This document shows, one piece after another, positions 1 to 7,513 of a stretch of DNA of 64,000 nucleotides. Position 1 is the stretch's first letter. Every line of letters begins with the position of its first letter. Below the pieces are notes generated by a model. It was not told the DNA's origin, searched no databases, and worked only from the letters and a program-made list of their open reading frames with translations. Source of the DNA: Neobacillus vireti (GTDB taxonomy: Bacteria; Bacillota; Bacilli; Bacillales; Cytobacillaceae). The stretch spans positions 288,884 to 352,883 of the forward strand of contig NZ_LDNB01000010.1 of NCBI RefSeq assembly GCF_001026695.1, given 5' to 3'. The position numbers and the translations under genes were made by a program.

Positions 1-372
1 GTGCAGCGACGGCAAGAGGTCTAACAGCCCGGATTGCCGCATCCAGTGGCACAGGTAGAGGGCGTCGCCGCCCGACACCAGCAGGACGTCCGTCTCCCGG
101 ACCAGCGGCACCCAGCGGTCTTCGCCGATGCTTGGCAGCGCTGTGAGCTCCAGCACCCCGACGGACTTCCAACCCAGGTTGACCATGCGATTATCTTCTT
201 TCCCGCTGATGAACTCCCAGGTTTTGACGCCGGGGCCGACCCAGGGGTGTCCGTACATCGCGGTGGGGATGCACAGGGCGTTGGAGTCGGCGATCGGCTT
301 GCCCAGCATGTCAACCAATGCGTCATGTATACTTTTATTATTGACCCCTGCAGATGTGAGCAGAAATTTCAT
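1..372 (-). CDS. Peptidase S51 (dipeptidase E-like) family protein, N-terminal part, cut by window edge
   Basis: The minus strand from the ATG at 372 stays open for 124 codons to the window edge. The protein begins MKFLLTSAGVNNKSIHDAL and continues with segments typical of the S51/class I glutamine-amidotransferase-like family (early TSAG, then a VLLVSGGDALYL strand-turn). A good Shine-Dalgarno (GGGGAGG) lies about 10 bases upstream. The family's catalytic Ser nucleophile lies further C-terminal, outside the window, so activity cannot be judged. The first ~15 codons look like host DNA, but from about base 320 down to 1 the gene is strongly GC-rich with G/C third positions, quite unlike every neighbour. 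That suggests acquisition from a high-GC donor. Family call fairly sure; substrate unknown. Confidence 0.7.
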   Translation of the reverse strand, partial: MKFLLTSAGVNNKSIHDALVDMLGKPIADSNALCIPTAMYGHPWVGPGVKTWEFISGKEDNRMVNLGWKSVGVLELTALPSIGEDRWVPLVRETDVLLVSGGDALYLCHWMRQSGLLDLLPSLH

Positions 373-676
373 AATTTTCAACCTCCCCAATATTAAACAA
401 TGTTTGATGAATAATGAAAGATGATTGATAATCTTTCACCTCTACCCGAATCAAAATATTTTTAAATTTACCCTCTAAAAATTTTAGATGTTTTTATTTA
501 AAATTCTACACTTTCAATCAAAAATCCTTTTAACCTCCCCGTTACTTTAAGTACACAATTTCACAATACCCTTTAAATTTAGCTTAATTATCTAATTTTC
601 CTTAAAGGAGTTGCTCCACAATCTTGGCTAATTACTGAAGACTGATCTTATTGAAAATCAATCAATTTTGTATTAA
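373..676. other. AT-rich intergenic region, no gene seen
   Basis: About 300 bases of very AT-rich DNA between the S51 gene and the 3' end of the DnaD-domain gene. It should hold the promoter of the S51 gene. No ORF with a ribosome site, no clear hairpin and no repeat was seen. Confidence 0.5.
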
Positions 677-1678
677 TCACTCTTCGCCTGCCGTAAGATC
701 AAGTACAAATCCACCTGGAATCGCTCTTCCGGCAGGAATCGGTCCGGTTGATTGCCTTTGCTTTGGTGCTGAATTTTGATTCTTATAATAGGTATCAATT
801 TCTTCTAAGGTCAGTAAGGAGTCATTTTCCCAGTTTTTCAGAATCCCAACCACATAACTCAGCCTTCGCTTGTTATTAGCGCAAGCAATATTCATCGCTT
901 TTAATATGACACCTTTCGGCTGTAAACAGAGAGAATCATCTAACCAAGATAACAGCTGCTGTTTCGCATTCACGTTCGAAAATCCAAATCCATTGTTGTC
1001 CCAAAACTCCACGATTTCTTTTACATCTACTGTTTTTTGATGATTGACTGTATCTGAATTGTTCTCTATTTTTGGATTAAAAGCTTCTTGTTGTTTTTCT
1101 TTTTTATTTTTATTTTTATTTTCTTCTTCTTTTTGTCCCCCTTTCGTATCACGATACGTCAACGTATCGTCATGCTCTCCACATTCTGGTTCTAGATATG
1201 TATTTTTTTCTTCTTGGCCTCTCAGTTCCTTGCCGTAAATCATTTCTTCTTGTTCACAAAAGGATTCATAGAGGCTGCGAAATTCCTGTTTTTGAATCGC
1301 TTTCGCTACATATGTAATCAGTGAGGTATCCTCGACATCTTTTAACTCAGAATAAATACAGTCCATTACCGGTTTCCCGCCCTTATTCAGGTTATCTTTC
1401 TCCCAGTTTTTAATCGCGAGTTCTCTCGTTTCAGGATTGTAACGAATCAGCTTGTGGTGCTCGATAAATCGTTCCATTAATGAATGAACACTTTCAATCG
1501 AATAGCCTAAATCGAAAGCCATTTGTTTTTTCGTAATTTTATAGATTCCCGTTTGAGTCGTATGTGGATTGGTAAGAAGATAAAGATAGAAAAATTTGTC
1601 CTCTGGGGTCATCTCCTCTAAAACAATTGGATTCTTCCAAAAATCAGTACGTACCATTCTAAACTTTGCCATCTTCAA
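677..1678 (-). CDS. DnaD-domain replication protein, phage/ICE type
   Basis: 333 residues. The N-terminal ~110 residues (MAKFRMVRTDFWKNP..., a winged-helix-like segment with TGIYKITKKQMAFDLGY) match phage replisome-organiser/DnaD-domain proteins. The middle (about 150-215) is a charged, low-complexity linker. The C-terminal part (about 215-300, VKEIVEFWDNNGFGFSNVNA to VGILKNWENDSLLTLEEI) is the DnaD-like helical domain that contacts DNA and recruits helicase loaders. The TTG at 1678 is six bases after AGAAAGG and is a reasonable start; the ATG at 1672 is the alternative. No other phage replication gene is adjacent, so this is probably an orphan from a prophage or conjugative element. Confidence 0.75.
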   Translation of the reverse strand: MKMAKFRMVRTDFWKNPIVLEEMTPEDKFFYLYLLTNPHTTQTGIYKITKKQMAFDLGYSIESVHSLMERFIEHHKLIRYNPETRELAIKNWEKDNLNKGGKPVMDCIYSELKDVEDTSLITYVAKAIQKQEFRSLYESFCEQEEMIYGKELRGQEEKNTYLEPECGEHDDTLTYRDTKGGQKEEENKNKNKKEKQQEAFNPKIENNSDTVNHQKTVDVKEIVEFWDNNGFGFSNVNAKQQLLSWLDDSLCLQPKGVILKAMNIACANNKRRLSYVVGILKNWENDSLLTLEEIDTYYKNQNSAPKQRQSTGPIPAGRAIPGGFVLDLTAGEE

Positions 1679-1844
1679 CCACTGCCTTTCTACTAAAAAA
1701 TTTCTTCATATATGATTTATCGTTTTATGAAGAAAATGGTCATATGTTTTTCAATAGAATATGAATATTATATGACGCCTCTCAGTACTTCTACGATATC
1801 GGGATAGGCGGAGTAAAGCGAATCTCCATTTTTCATTTTTTGAG

Positions 1845-2055
1845 GGCATTTTTAGAGTGAAACGTCAAAAAAACACCTTCAAATTAGATTTTTGAAGGCG
1901 TTTTTGTAATTTTGGTGATTTTATAGGTCTTTTTGTGTGAAGGCGTTGATCTTTCTTAAGATAGATAAGAAGAACTGTCCCCTGTTTCTTCTATTCTCCT
2001 TATCATTAAATTTTTCACTTTTGAAAAAGGTGCCTGACCCCACTACGTTAATCCA
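1845..2055. repeat. Long intergenic repeat, copy A
   Basis: About 210 bases that recur at 7258-7472 with roughly 85% identity by eye. Shared blocks include GAGGGCATTTTTAGAG, CTTCAAATTAGATTTTTGAAGG, AAGAAGAACTG and TTCACTTTTGAA, in the same order and orientation. The block ends in the GGTGCCTGACCCC word that also recurs elsewhere in the window. The inner CCTTCAAA...TTTGAAGG is an inverted repeat. No ORF. Confidence 0.75.
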
Positions 2056-2091
2056 CTTCTGCGCTGGGGGTTTGACACCAAATTTCAGACG

Positions 2092-2379
2092 TTAATTTAT
2101 TGTGGATTTGCGCTTGTCTTTTATCTTTGAACCTAAATCCAATAGTAAAGCAACTAAAACAGAGATAGCCGATAACGCTAAAAAGGCCGTACTAACGATA
2201 CCTGTTATTAACCAGCCTGAACCAATCCAAATATACAGCCATCCTAGTAAACCTACGATCAAGAAGCAGAGAGAGATTACATATTTAAGATTTTTCTTTC
2301 TTGGAAGATATAAATTAATTGCGTAAAAGCCATAAAGCACAACAAATAAAATGAAAAAGACTATAACCCATCCGCCCAT
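2092..2379 (-). CDS. Small integral membrane protein, possibly YesK-like
   Basis: 95 residues from the ATG at 2379 (MGGWVIVFFILFVVL). At least three hydrophobic segments span the protein (about 3-17, 27-47, 50-75) and a basic tail (KIKDKRKSTIN) follows. It resembles small YesK-type Bacillus membrane proteins, but that is only an impression. The reading frame extends upstream of 2379, but there it runs antisense to a methyltransferase fragment, and no ribosome site precedes the ATG. The 5' region has therefore probably been replaced by a junction near 2380 and the gene may be silent. Confidence 0.4.
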   Translation of the reverse strand: MGGWVIVFFILFVVLYGFYAINLYLPRKKNLKYVISLCFLIVGLLGWLYIWIGSGWLITGIVSTAFLALSAISVLVALLLDLGSKIKDKRKSTIN

Positions 2380-2383
2380 AAAA

Positions 2384-2620
2384 ATTTTACATGAATTGTT
2401 CAACATTTTAACTAATGGCGGCAAGCTGATAATTATTGATTTTGATAAAAACGAAAAAATAAATCATCCGAAAGTTCATAACGGTTTTTCACATGAAGAA
2501 CTGAAAAAAAGATTAACCGAGGTTGGATTTACATCAATCGAAATTAAGACATTTCATCATGGTAATAGTATTTTTATGAATCAAGATGCCTCCATGTTTA
2601 TATCCAGTAGTATTAAGTGA
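2384..2620 (+). pseudogene. C-terminal fragment of a class I SAM-dependent methyltransferase
   Basis: The plus strand encodes ILHELFNILTNGGKLIIIDF then a segment with SHEELKKRLTEVGF and a closing MFISSSIK. This is the usual end of a small-molecule methyltransferase (strand 5 'GGKLIIIDF', then the 'ELKKRLTEVGF' helix). The Rossmann N-terminal half with the SAM-binding glycine motif is absent. The sequence immediately upstream is antisense to the membrane protein gene, so this is a truncated remnant. Confidence 0.65.
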
Positions 2621-2777
2621 TTTCTTGTTTTATGTTTCTAGTTTACACAATCTCAAAAAAGAACCATTCATATCAAGGGGGGTGGCCATTAACCTTGTGA
2701 AATGTCATTGGTCTAGCATATCCCCTGTTGATGTGTCTGGCTCTTTGTACATTAAAAGATTATACGCTGCATACGTA

Positions 2778-3227
2778 TCAAGAAAAGGAGAATTCTAGAA
2801 ATTCATCCGTTTCCGTAAACCCAAACTTCTTATACACTGGTCTACCCATTTTTGAAGCCCCAAGCCATATTTTTGAAACACCTGCAAGCTTAACTTCATC
2901 AACTAATTTAGTTAACAGCTTTGATGCAATTCCTTGCCCACGATAATTTTCATTAGTATACATATTTGCGATATAAGCCTTTTTTCCAGTCTTATTGGTG
3001 TAACTAGGTGGGAATTCATAAAAAATGACTGCACCACAAGCTATAATTTCTTGATTATCTTCCACTACCCATTGGATTAAAGTACCATCGCTTAGTTTAT
3101 TTTTAAAGAAAACATATAGTTCCCTATCAATATCTATATTAGGTTCTATCCTCTCATCAACTAATTGCTTTTTTCTTAACTCGACCAATTTGTCAATATC
3201 ATCGATAGTTGCTTTACGATATTTCAA
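2778..3227 (-). CDS. GNAT family N-acetyltransferase
   Basis: 149 residues, usual length for a single-domain GNAT. The acetyl-CoA binding motif A is YRGQGIASKLLTKLVDEV (about 95-112), the family's R/QxxGxG/A signature. Motif D/C is visible in the N-terminal MKYRKATIDDIDKLVELR and motif B in LGASKMGRPVYKKFGF. Start ATG at 3227 preceded by a GGGGGTG-type ribosome site. Substrate not predictable. It stands alone on the minus strand upstream of gene debris. Confidence 0.85.
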   Translation of the reverse strand: MKYRKATIDDIDKLVELRKKQLVDERIEPNIDIDRELYVFFKNKLSDGTLIQWVVEDNQEIIACGAVIFYEFPPSYTNKTGKKAYIANMYTNENYRGQGIASKLLTKLVDEVKLAGVSKIWLGASKMGRPVYKKFGFTETDEFLEFSFS

Positions 3228-3360
3228 CTTCTCACACCCCCTTTATTAAAATCACACCTGACTATCCCCATAGGCTTCATTAATTCTCAATATTTTACCA
3301 TTGATTCTAATTTAACTAAACTCAGTTAATATTATTTTTCACTTCCTTCTTAATATTTGA

Positions 3361-4554
3361 TTAATTAGCTACACTTGCCTTCACTTTTTTGGAAGAATTA
3401 CTTGCTTGCTTCTGCCAGAACAATGTAAGTATGATCCCCAGAACTAGGATTACAGTCGCAAAATAATAAGGATAGTTAATTTCGATATCAAATAAGATTC
3501 CCCCCAAAATGGGTCCACTTATGTTCGCCAAACTTGTAAACATTGAGTTCATTCCACCAACGAAACCTTGTTCGTTCCCAGCTACAGTTGAAAGGTAGGA
3601 AGTAACCGCTGGCCGGAATAAATCGAATCCAACAAAAACAAGAAATGTAACCAATAAAATGGCGAAATAAGTATGAACAACAGTCATGAAAAAGACAAGT
3701 ACGGCAGATAACAGTAAGCAATAGCGAATCAGTTTAATTTCACCCCACATTCGTGTTAGCCGATCAAATAAGATGACTTGTGAAACGGCGCCAAAAATCG
3801 CACCACCTGTGATCACAATAGCTATATCGGAAGGAGCAAATTGAAATTTATGATCCACAAATAGACTAAAGAACGATTCAAAAGCTGCTAACCCAAATGA
3901 GGCAATAAAAATTAATATAAATGCAAGGAAGTATTTTGAGGCAAAAATGCGTTTGAAGCCGCTCTTCCCATCTGAGACTTGTTCATGATGATCTTCATTA
4001 CGATTCGGCTCAGATAATAAAAGAAGCGAGAGGATTCCCGAAAGTGTACCAAGTGCTCCTGCAAAGTAGAAGGGTACCCGTGTACCAAATTCGGCTAAGA
4101 ATCCGCCAATACCCGGTCCAATAATAAATCCTGTACTAATGGCAGCTGACATATACCCAAGTGCTTTCGGCCGAGTATCCAAATTTGTGATATCCGCAAT
4201 AAAAGCGGTAACCGCCGGCATAATGAACGCCGCACTAATTCCACCTAAAATACGCGAAATAAAAAGGATCTCGATTTCTTTGCCTATCCCAAATAAAAAT
4301 TCTGAAAGACCGAAAATAAATAAGCCAATGACAATCATAATTTTCCTGCCGAATGTATCTGCTGCTTTCCCTGCAAAGGGTGAAACAATCAATTGAGCAA
4401 TGGCAAATGCTGCTGTTAAATACCCAATTGTCATTCCGTTAAGGCCTAATTCATTCATTAATGTAGGTAAGACCGGAATGACCAGACCAATTCCCAAAAA
4501 GGCTATAAATAAATTCATTAAAACTAATCCTAATGAGACTTTATGTGTTTTCAT
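3361..4554 (-). CDS. MFS multidrug efflux transporter, Bmr/NorA type
   Basis: 397 residues with 12 hydrophobic segments, the DHA1 drug:H+ antiporter size. Motif A is GKAADTFGRKIMIVIG, between TM2 and TM3. Motif C, the antiporter signature in TM5, is GFIIGPGIGGFLAEFG. These support proton-driven export of lipophilic cations or antibiotics. I chose the ATG at 4554 because AAAGGGG lies nine bases before it; the ATG at 4563 abuts that site directly. The divergent MerR regulator starts 100 bases away, and the shared intergenic region holds a MerR-type promoter. This is the same arrangement as bmr/bmrR and blt/bltR, so efflux is probably induced by drug binding to the regulator. Confidence 0.9.
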   Translation of the reverse strand: MKTHKVSLGLVLMNLFIAFLGIGLVIPVLPTLMNELGLNGMTIGYLTAAFAIAQLIVSPFAGKAADTFGRKIMIVIGLFIFGLSEFLFGIGKEIEILFISRILGGISAAFIMPAVTAFIADITNLDTRPKALGYMSAAISTGFIIGPGIGGFLAEFGTRVPFYFAGALGTLSGILSLLLLSEPNRNEDHHEQVSDGKSGFKRIFASKYFLAFILIFIASFGLAAFESFFSLFVDHKFQFAPSDIAIVITGGAIFGAVSQVILFDRLTRMWGEIKLIRYCLLLSAVLVFFMTVVHTYFAILLVTFLVFVGFDLFRPAVTSYLSTVAGNEQGFVGGMNSMFTSLANISGPILGGILFDIEINYPYYFATVILVLGIILTLFWQKQASNSSKKVKASVAN

Positions 4555-4605
4555 CTTTAACATCCCCTTTATAAAACCAACAACCTTATAGTGTTTACTA
4601 TTTCT

Positions 4606-4636
4606 ATCCTAGTGTATATAGTAACTATATACTCAA
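4606..4636 (-). promoter_or_regulatory. MerR-type 19-bp-spacer promoter of the efflux gene with palindromic operator
   Basis: On the minus strand a -35 TTGAGT (4631-4636) and a -10 TAGGAT (4606-4611) are separated by 19 bases, the over-long spacing that MerR proteins correct by twisting DNA. A perfect inverted repeat, GTATATAGT-A-ACTATATAC (4614-4632), fills the spacer. This fits activation of the efflux gene by the divergently encoded regulator. Confidence 0.8.
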
Positions 4637-4653
4637 GCATGGAGCTGTAAAAA

Positions 4654-5478
4654 ATGAATAAAAAAAATGGAAAATATTTAACGACCGGGGAATTCGCGAA
4701 GCTTTGCAAAGTAAACAAACAGACACTCTTTTATTACGATCAGATTGGGCTTTTGTCTCCGGTTGTAAAAAATGAAAAAGGTTACCGTTATTATTCAATT
4801 CGCCAGATAGAGCTATTCTTTGTGATTGATTTATTAAAGGAGCTTGGTATGTCGCTAAATGATATTCACCACTATACACAACATAAATCGCCTGAAAGTT
4901 TTTTGTCTTTAATGTATCAAAAAAAAGAAGAGATCGTGAAAAAACGGCAGGAGATTGAAATGAAGGAAAAAATGATTGAGGCAAAAATAGCTTTAATGGA
5001 AGAAGCTTCACATCTTGATTTTCATCAGGTTACACTTGAACAATTACCTGAAGTAACACTTTATTTAAGTAGAAATATTGAAAATTTAACCGATGAAGAA
5101 TATGTAGAGGCCTTTTCAGATTTTATTAATGAATTGAACGTATCCCAGCTGGATACAGGATATCCAATCGGAATTATAAGAAAACGCCAGCAATTAATAA
5201 AGGGAGAATTCACTAATTATAGCTATTTATATATCGAGCAGCCACATCCAAAGGAAGGATATCCATATTTTAAAAGCGTTAAGGGTGATTTTCTCATTGG
5301 CTATCATATTGGGGAAGAGAAAACCATACATAAAACATATAAGCGTCTTTTTTCCGAGTTGGACCGCTTTAATTTAGCCTTAGGGGAATATGTTTTTGAA
5401 GAATATATATATGATACCGTTGTCATGAATCATAATGAACAATACGTCACCAAAATTATGATGCAAGTGGTCAAATAG
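4654..5478 (+). CDS. MerR family multidrug-responsive activator, BmrR/BltR-like
   Basis: 274 residues. The N-terminal winged helix (YLTTGEFAKLCKVNKQTLFY, about 8-27, then YYDQIGLLSP and GYRYYSIRQIE) is the canonical MerR DNA-binding domain. A coiled-coil dimer helix covers about 85-120 (KKEEIVKKRQEIEMKEKMIE). The rest (about 130-270) fits a GyrI-like effector-binding fold as in BmrR, the class that binds hydrophobic cations. GGAG lies nine bases upstream of the ATG. The gene is divergent from the MFS efflux gene, with the operator between them, so that transporter is the probable target. Confidence 0.88.
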   Translation: MNKKNGKYLTTGEFAKLCKVNKQTLFYYDQIGLLSPVVKNEKGYRYYSIRQIELFFVIDLLKELGMSLNDIHHYTQHKSPESFLSLMYQKKEEIVKKRQEIEMKEKMIEAKIALMEEASHLDFHQVTLEQLPEVTLYLSRNIENLTDEEYVEAFSDFINELNVSQLDTGYPIGIIRKRQQLIKGEFTNYSYLYIEQPHPKEGYPYFKSVKGDFLIGYHIGEEKTIHKTYKRLFSELDRFNLALGEYVFEEYIYDTVVMNHNEQYVTKIMMQVVK

Positions 5479-5511
5479 AAACATATTCTTTTCATCATTT
5501 TTGTATAGATG

Positions 5512-5535
5512 AGCTTGGTACATAGAACCCAAGCT
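5512..5535 (+). terminator. Intrinsic terminator after the MerR gene
   Basis: AGCTTGG (5512-5518) pairs with CCAAGCT (5529-5535), followed directly by TTTTTTGTTTT. Confidence 0.8.
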
Positions 5536-5614
5536 TTTTTGTTTTGACAGTCGTGCCAGATCCACTGGCCTTGCATAAAAGTAATTAAATTGTAAAAAAC
5601 TAAATAATGTACAT

Positions 5615-5818
5615 CTACCTTTTATTATCAATGGAAAAAAGGAGAATAAGGTAATGAAATAGACCTCGTTCCCTTTTTTCCTTCTTAACTTTCTCCTTCA
5701 CCAAGGCAACAGTTCCAAATGACGGTTTTTTCTTTTCTATTGGGCTAGGAACATTTTGTCTCCCCTTTGATTTTTTCTTTTTTCGGTTTAGTTCATTCAA
5801 CATTTCTTTGCCTGGCAA
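5615..5818 (-). CDS. Small basic ORF of unknown function (possible remnant)
   Basis: 67 codons from a TTG at 5818. The product is very rich in Lys/Arg (NRKKKKSKGRQN, KEKVKKEKRERG) with a short hydrophobic end. The frame is open about 60 bases further upstream, including PPWVFFRILRSYLYLPGKEM, but no ribosome site and no standard start were found. It could be the tail of a decayed gene. Not recognised; weakly supported. Confidence 0.2.
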   Translation of the reverse strand: MPGKEMLNELNRKKKKSKGRQNVPSPIEKKKPSFGTVALVKEKVKKEKRERGLFHYLILLFSIDNKR

Positions 5819-5887
5819 ATATAAATAAGACCGTAATATCCGGAAAAATACCCAAGGTGGTTTTTGGGACTCTGTTTATTTGAGCTC

Positions 5888-6652
5888 TCAGTTTTTGATT
5901 ACACCAATAAGATAGCCTTCATACAAATTTTGAACGTCATTTCCCCAATTAAGACCGATATTCGCCAATAACTCAACGTTTTCAGCTGGAAACTGCCCTG
6001 ACCTTGAACCGGTATTAATTATTTCCGTTTCAATTTTCTTTGGCTGTGGATTATATTCTGCTTCCGTTTTTTTGACCTTCGTAATTAAACCTTTAATAGG
6101 GTCAATTTCTACAAACATTTGTAGGAGAACCTTGCCCTTTTTTGTTTGAACTTCACGGAAAACTAGCTTTTCCTTATCATGACCTATTGATTCACCATAA
6201 GTGTACAACGCTTTCCCTGTTTTTTTGTCCCTAATGTCAATAATGATGTACTTGTCTGTTGCTCTCTTCGAAATTATTACATCTTGTTTTTGATAGGGTA
6301 TCTCCACGTAAAGATTATTTAGAGCCACTTGGTGAACAGTTAAACCTGGAGGATCTATATATTTTGATACAATACCGGGTTCTGATTGAGTAGTGTGTTT
6401 TGGTATACTTCCAGATCCAGAATTCTTATCAGGAATTTGATTAAAAGTCAGAACAGAAATAATGATTATTGCCGCTATTGTTACCGCACCTAAATATACT
6501 TTTTTCATAGCGCTCTCCCACTTTTTTCGTTTATTGTATTTATTTCCCGAAATATGAATGTGATTAAGCATTTGCTCTTGTTTTTCAGCTGTCAAGACGG
6601 GGTGGGGGAGTTCTTTTAACTGTTGCTGGATTTCAGCGTGTTTCTCCGACAT
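5888..6652 (-). CDS. Anti-sigma factor-like single-pass membrane protein
   Basis: 254 residues. A cytoplasmic N-terminus of about 47 residues is followed by one membrane helix (about 50-66, KVYLGAVTIAAIIIISVLTF) and an extracytoplasmic domain of about 180 residues. Its ATG overlaps the stop of the upstream ECF sigma gene by one base (TAATG), so the two are translationally coupled. This is the standard arrangement of a sigma factor and its membrane anti-sigma. The outer domain was not recognised and no zinc-binding anti-sigma signature (HxxxCxxC) is present. The signal it senses is unknown; cell-envelope stress is the usual case for SigX/SigM-type pairs. Confidence 0.75.
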   Translation of the reverse strand: MSEKHAEIQQQLKELPHPVLTAEKQEQMLNHIHISGNKYNKRKKWESAMKKVYLGAVTIAAIIIISVLTFNQIPDKNSGSGSIPKHTTQSEPGIVSKYIDPPGLTVHQVALNNLYVEIPYQKQDVIISKRATDKYIIIDIRDKKTGKALYTYGESIGHDKEKLVFREVQTKKGKVLLQMFVEIDPIKGLITKVKKTEAEYNPQPKKIETEIINTGSRSGQFPAENVELLANIGLNWGNDVQNLYEGYLIGVIKN

Positions 6653-7152
6653 TACATAAACCTCCCTTTATCATTTTGTAAAGCCTTTATTGCCCGGTGG
6701 TAGGAGAGCCTGACCTTCTCTTCTTTCCAGTTTAAAATCTCCGCTGTTTCCTTAATTGACAGTTCTTTTATTCCACGTAGAACAATCACATCCCGATAAT
6801 TTCTATTTAATTTCTGAATAGCTTGGAACAATTGTTGCTTTGTTTCATTTAGTTCCAGAATTTTTTCGGGAGTTTGATCGTCAGACGGTTGTTGCTTTTC
6901 TTTTAAAAGCAGATTTTTGATTCTTCTTCTTTGTTTTCTTCGAATTTCATCAATAGCCAGATTCCTAGCGATACTAAAAAGCCAAGTTTTTGGGGTGGAG
7001 CTTTCTCGAAAAGAATCTTCGTTCTTAATAGCTCTGATAAAAACCTCCTGGACTAAATCCTCTACATCGACTGAGCCCAAGTAATAAATTAAAAACTGAT
7101 AGACATCATTGCTGTATTGATAAAACCAATCACTTATCCTGCTGTTGGACAT
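6652..7152 (-). CDS. ECF RNA polymerase sigma factor, SigX/SigM-like
   Basis: 166 residues, the normal ECF size. Region 2 spans about 10-75 and includes DVEDLVQEVFIRAIKN (2.2) and TPKTWLFSIARNLAIDEIRR (2.3-2.4). Region 4 spans about 105-160 and includes LNRNYRDVIVLRGIKELSIK and a helix-turn-helix (TAEILNWKEEKVRLSYHRAI). It is the first gene of a two-gene operon with the membrane anti-sigma. An ECF-type promoter lies 36-61 bases upstream, which suggests autoregulation. Precise SigX versus SigM assignment cannot be made by eye. Confidence 0.88.
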   Translation of the reverse strand: MSNSRISDWFYQYSNDVYQFLIYYLGSVDVEDLVQEVFIRAIKNEDSFRESSTPKTWLFSIARNLAIDEIRRKQRRRIKNLLLKEKQQPSDDQTPEKILELNETKQQLFQAIQKLNRNYRDVIVLRGIKELSIKETAEILNWKEEKVRLSYHRAIKALQNDKGRFM

Positions 7153-7187
7153 TATTCTAAACTCCCCACTTCTTTAACTACTCATTA

Positions 7188-7213
7188 GTCGAACAACTCG
7201 CTCATTTGTTTCA
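7188..7213 (-). promoter_or_regulatory. ECF-type promoter, likely autoregulatory
   Basis: On the minus strand TGAAAC (7208-7213), a 16-base spacer, then CGAC (7188-7191), 36 bases before the sigma gene's ATG. TGAAAC-N16/17-CGAC/CGTC is the B. subtilis SigX/SigM/SigW promoter pattern. Confidence 0.65.
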
Positions 7214-7257
7214 TTTCTTATTAATTTTAGCAAAAATAAAAATGAGGACACATAACT

Positions 7258-7472
7258 CATTTTGGAGGGCATTTTTAGAGCAAAACGTCAAAAAACGCCT
7301 TCAAATTAGATTTTTGAAGGCGTTTCTTTCAATTTCGGGTGATCTTATAGGCTTTTTTGTGTGAAGACGTTTATCTTTCTTAAGTTATATAAGAAGAACT
7401 GTTCCCCTGTTTCTTCTATTCTCCTTATCTATTTAATTGTTTCACTTTTGAAGGAGGTGCCGGACCCCCAGC
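7258..7472. repeat. Long intergenic repeat, copy B
   Basis: Second copy of the 210-base repeat at 1845-2055, same orientation, with scattered substitutions. It contains the CCTTCAAA...TTTGAAGG inverted repeat and ends in GGTGCCGGACCCC, a one-base variant of the word closing copy A. Confidence 0.75.
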
Positions 7473-7513
7473 GTGTTACAACTTTTCTCGAGTTAGTTCT
7501 CTAACGTAAATGA

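Noticed and set aside
21-326. 101-codon minus-strand frame within the GC-rich start
   Set aside because: It is a shadow of the S51 frame; the composition is Ser/Pro/Cys/Arg-rich nonsense typical of an off-frame reading of GC-rich coding DNA.
1044-1238. Plus-strand frame within the DnaD-domain gene
   Set aside because: Antisense shadow over the Lys/Glu-rich linker, which reads as Phe/Leu/Ser on the other strand.
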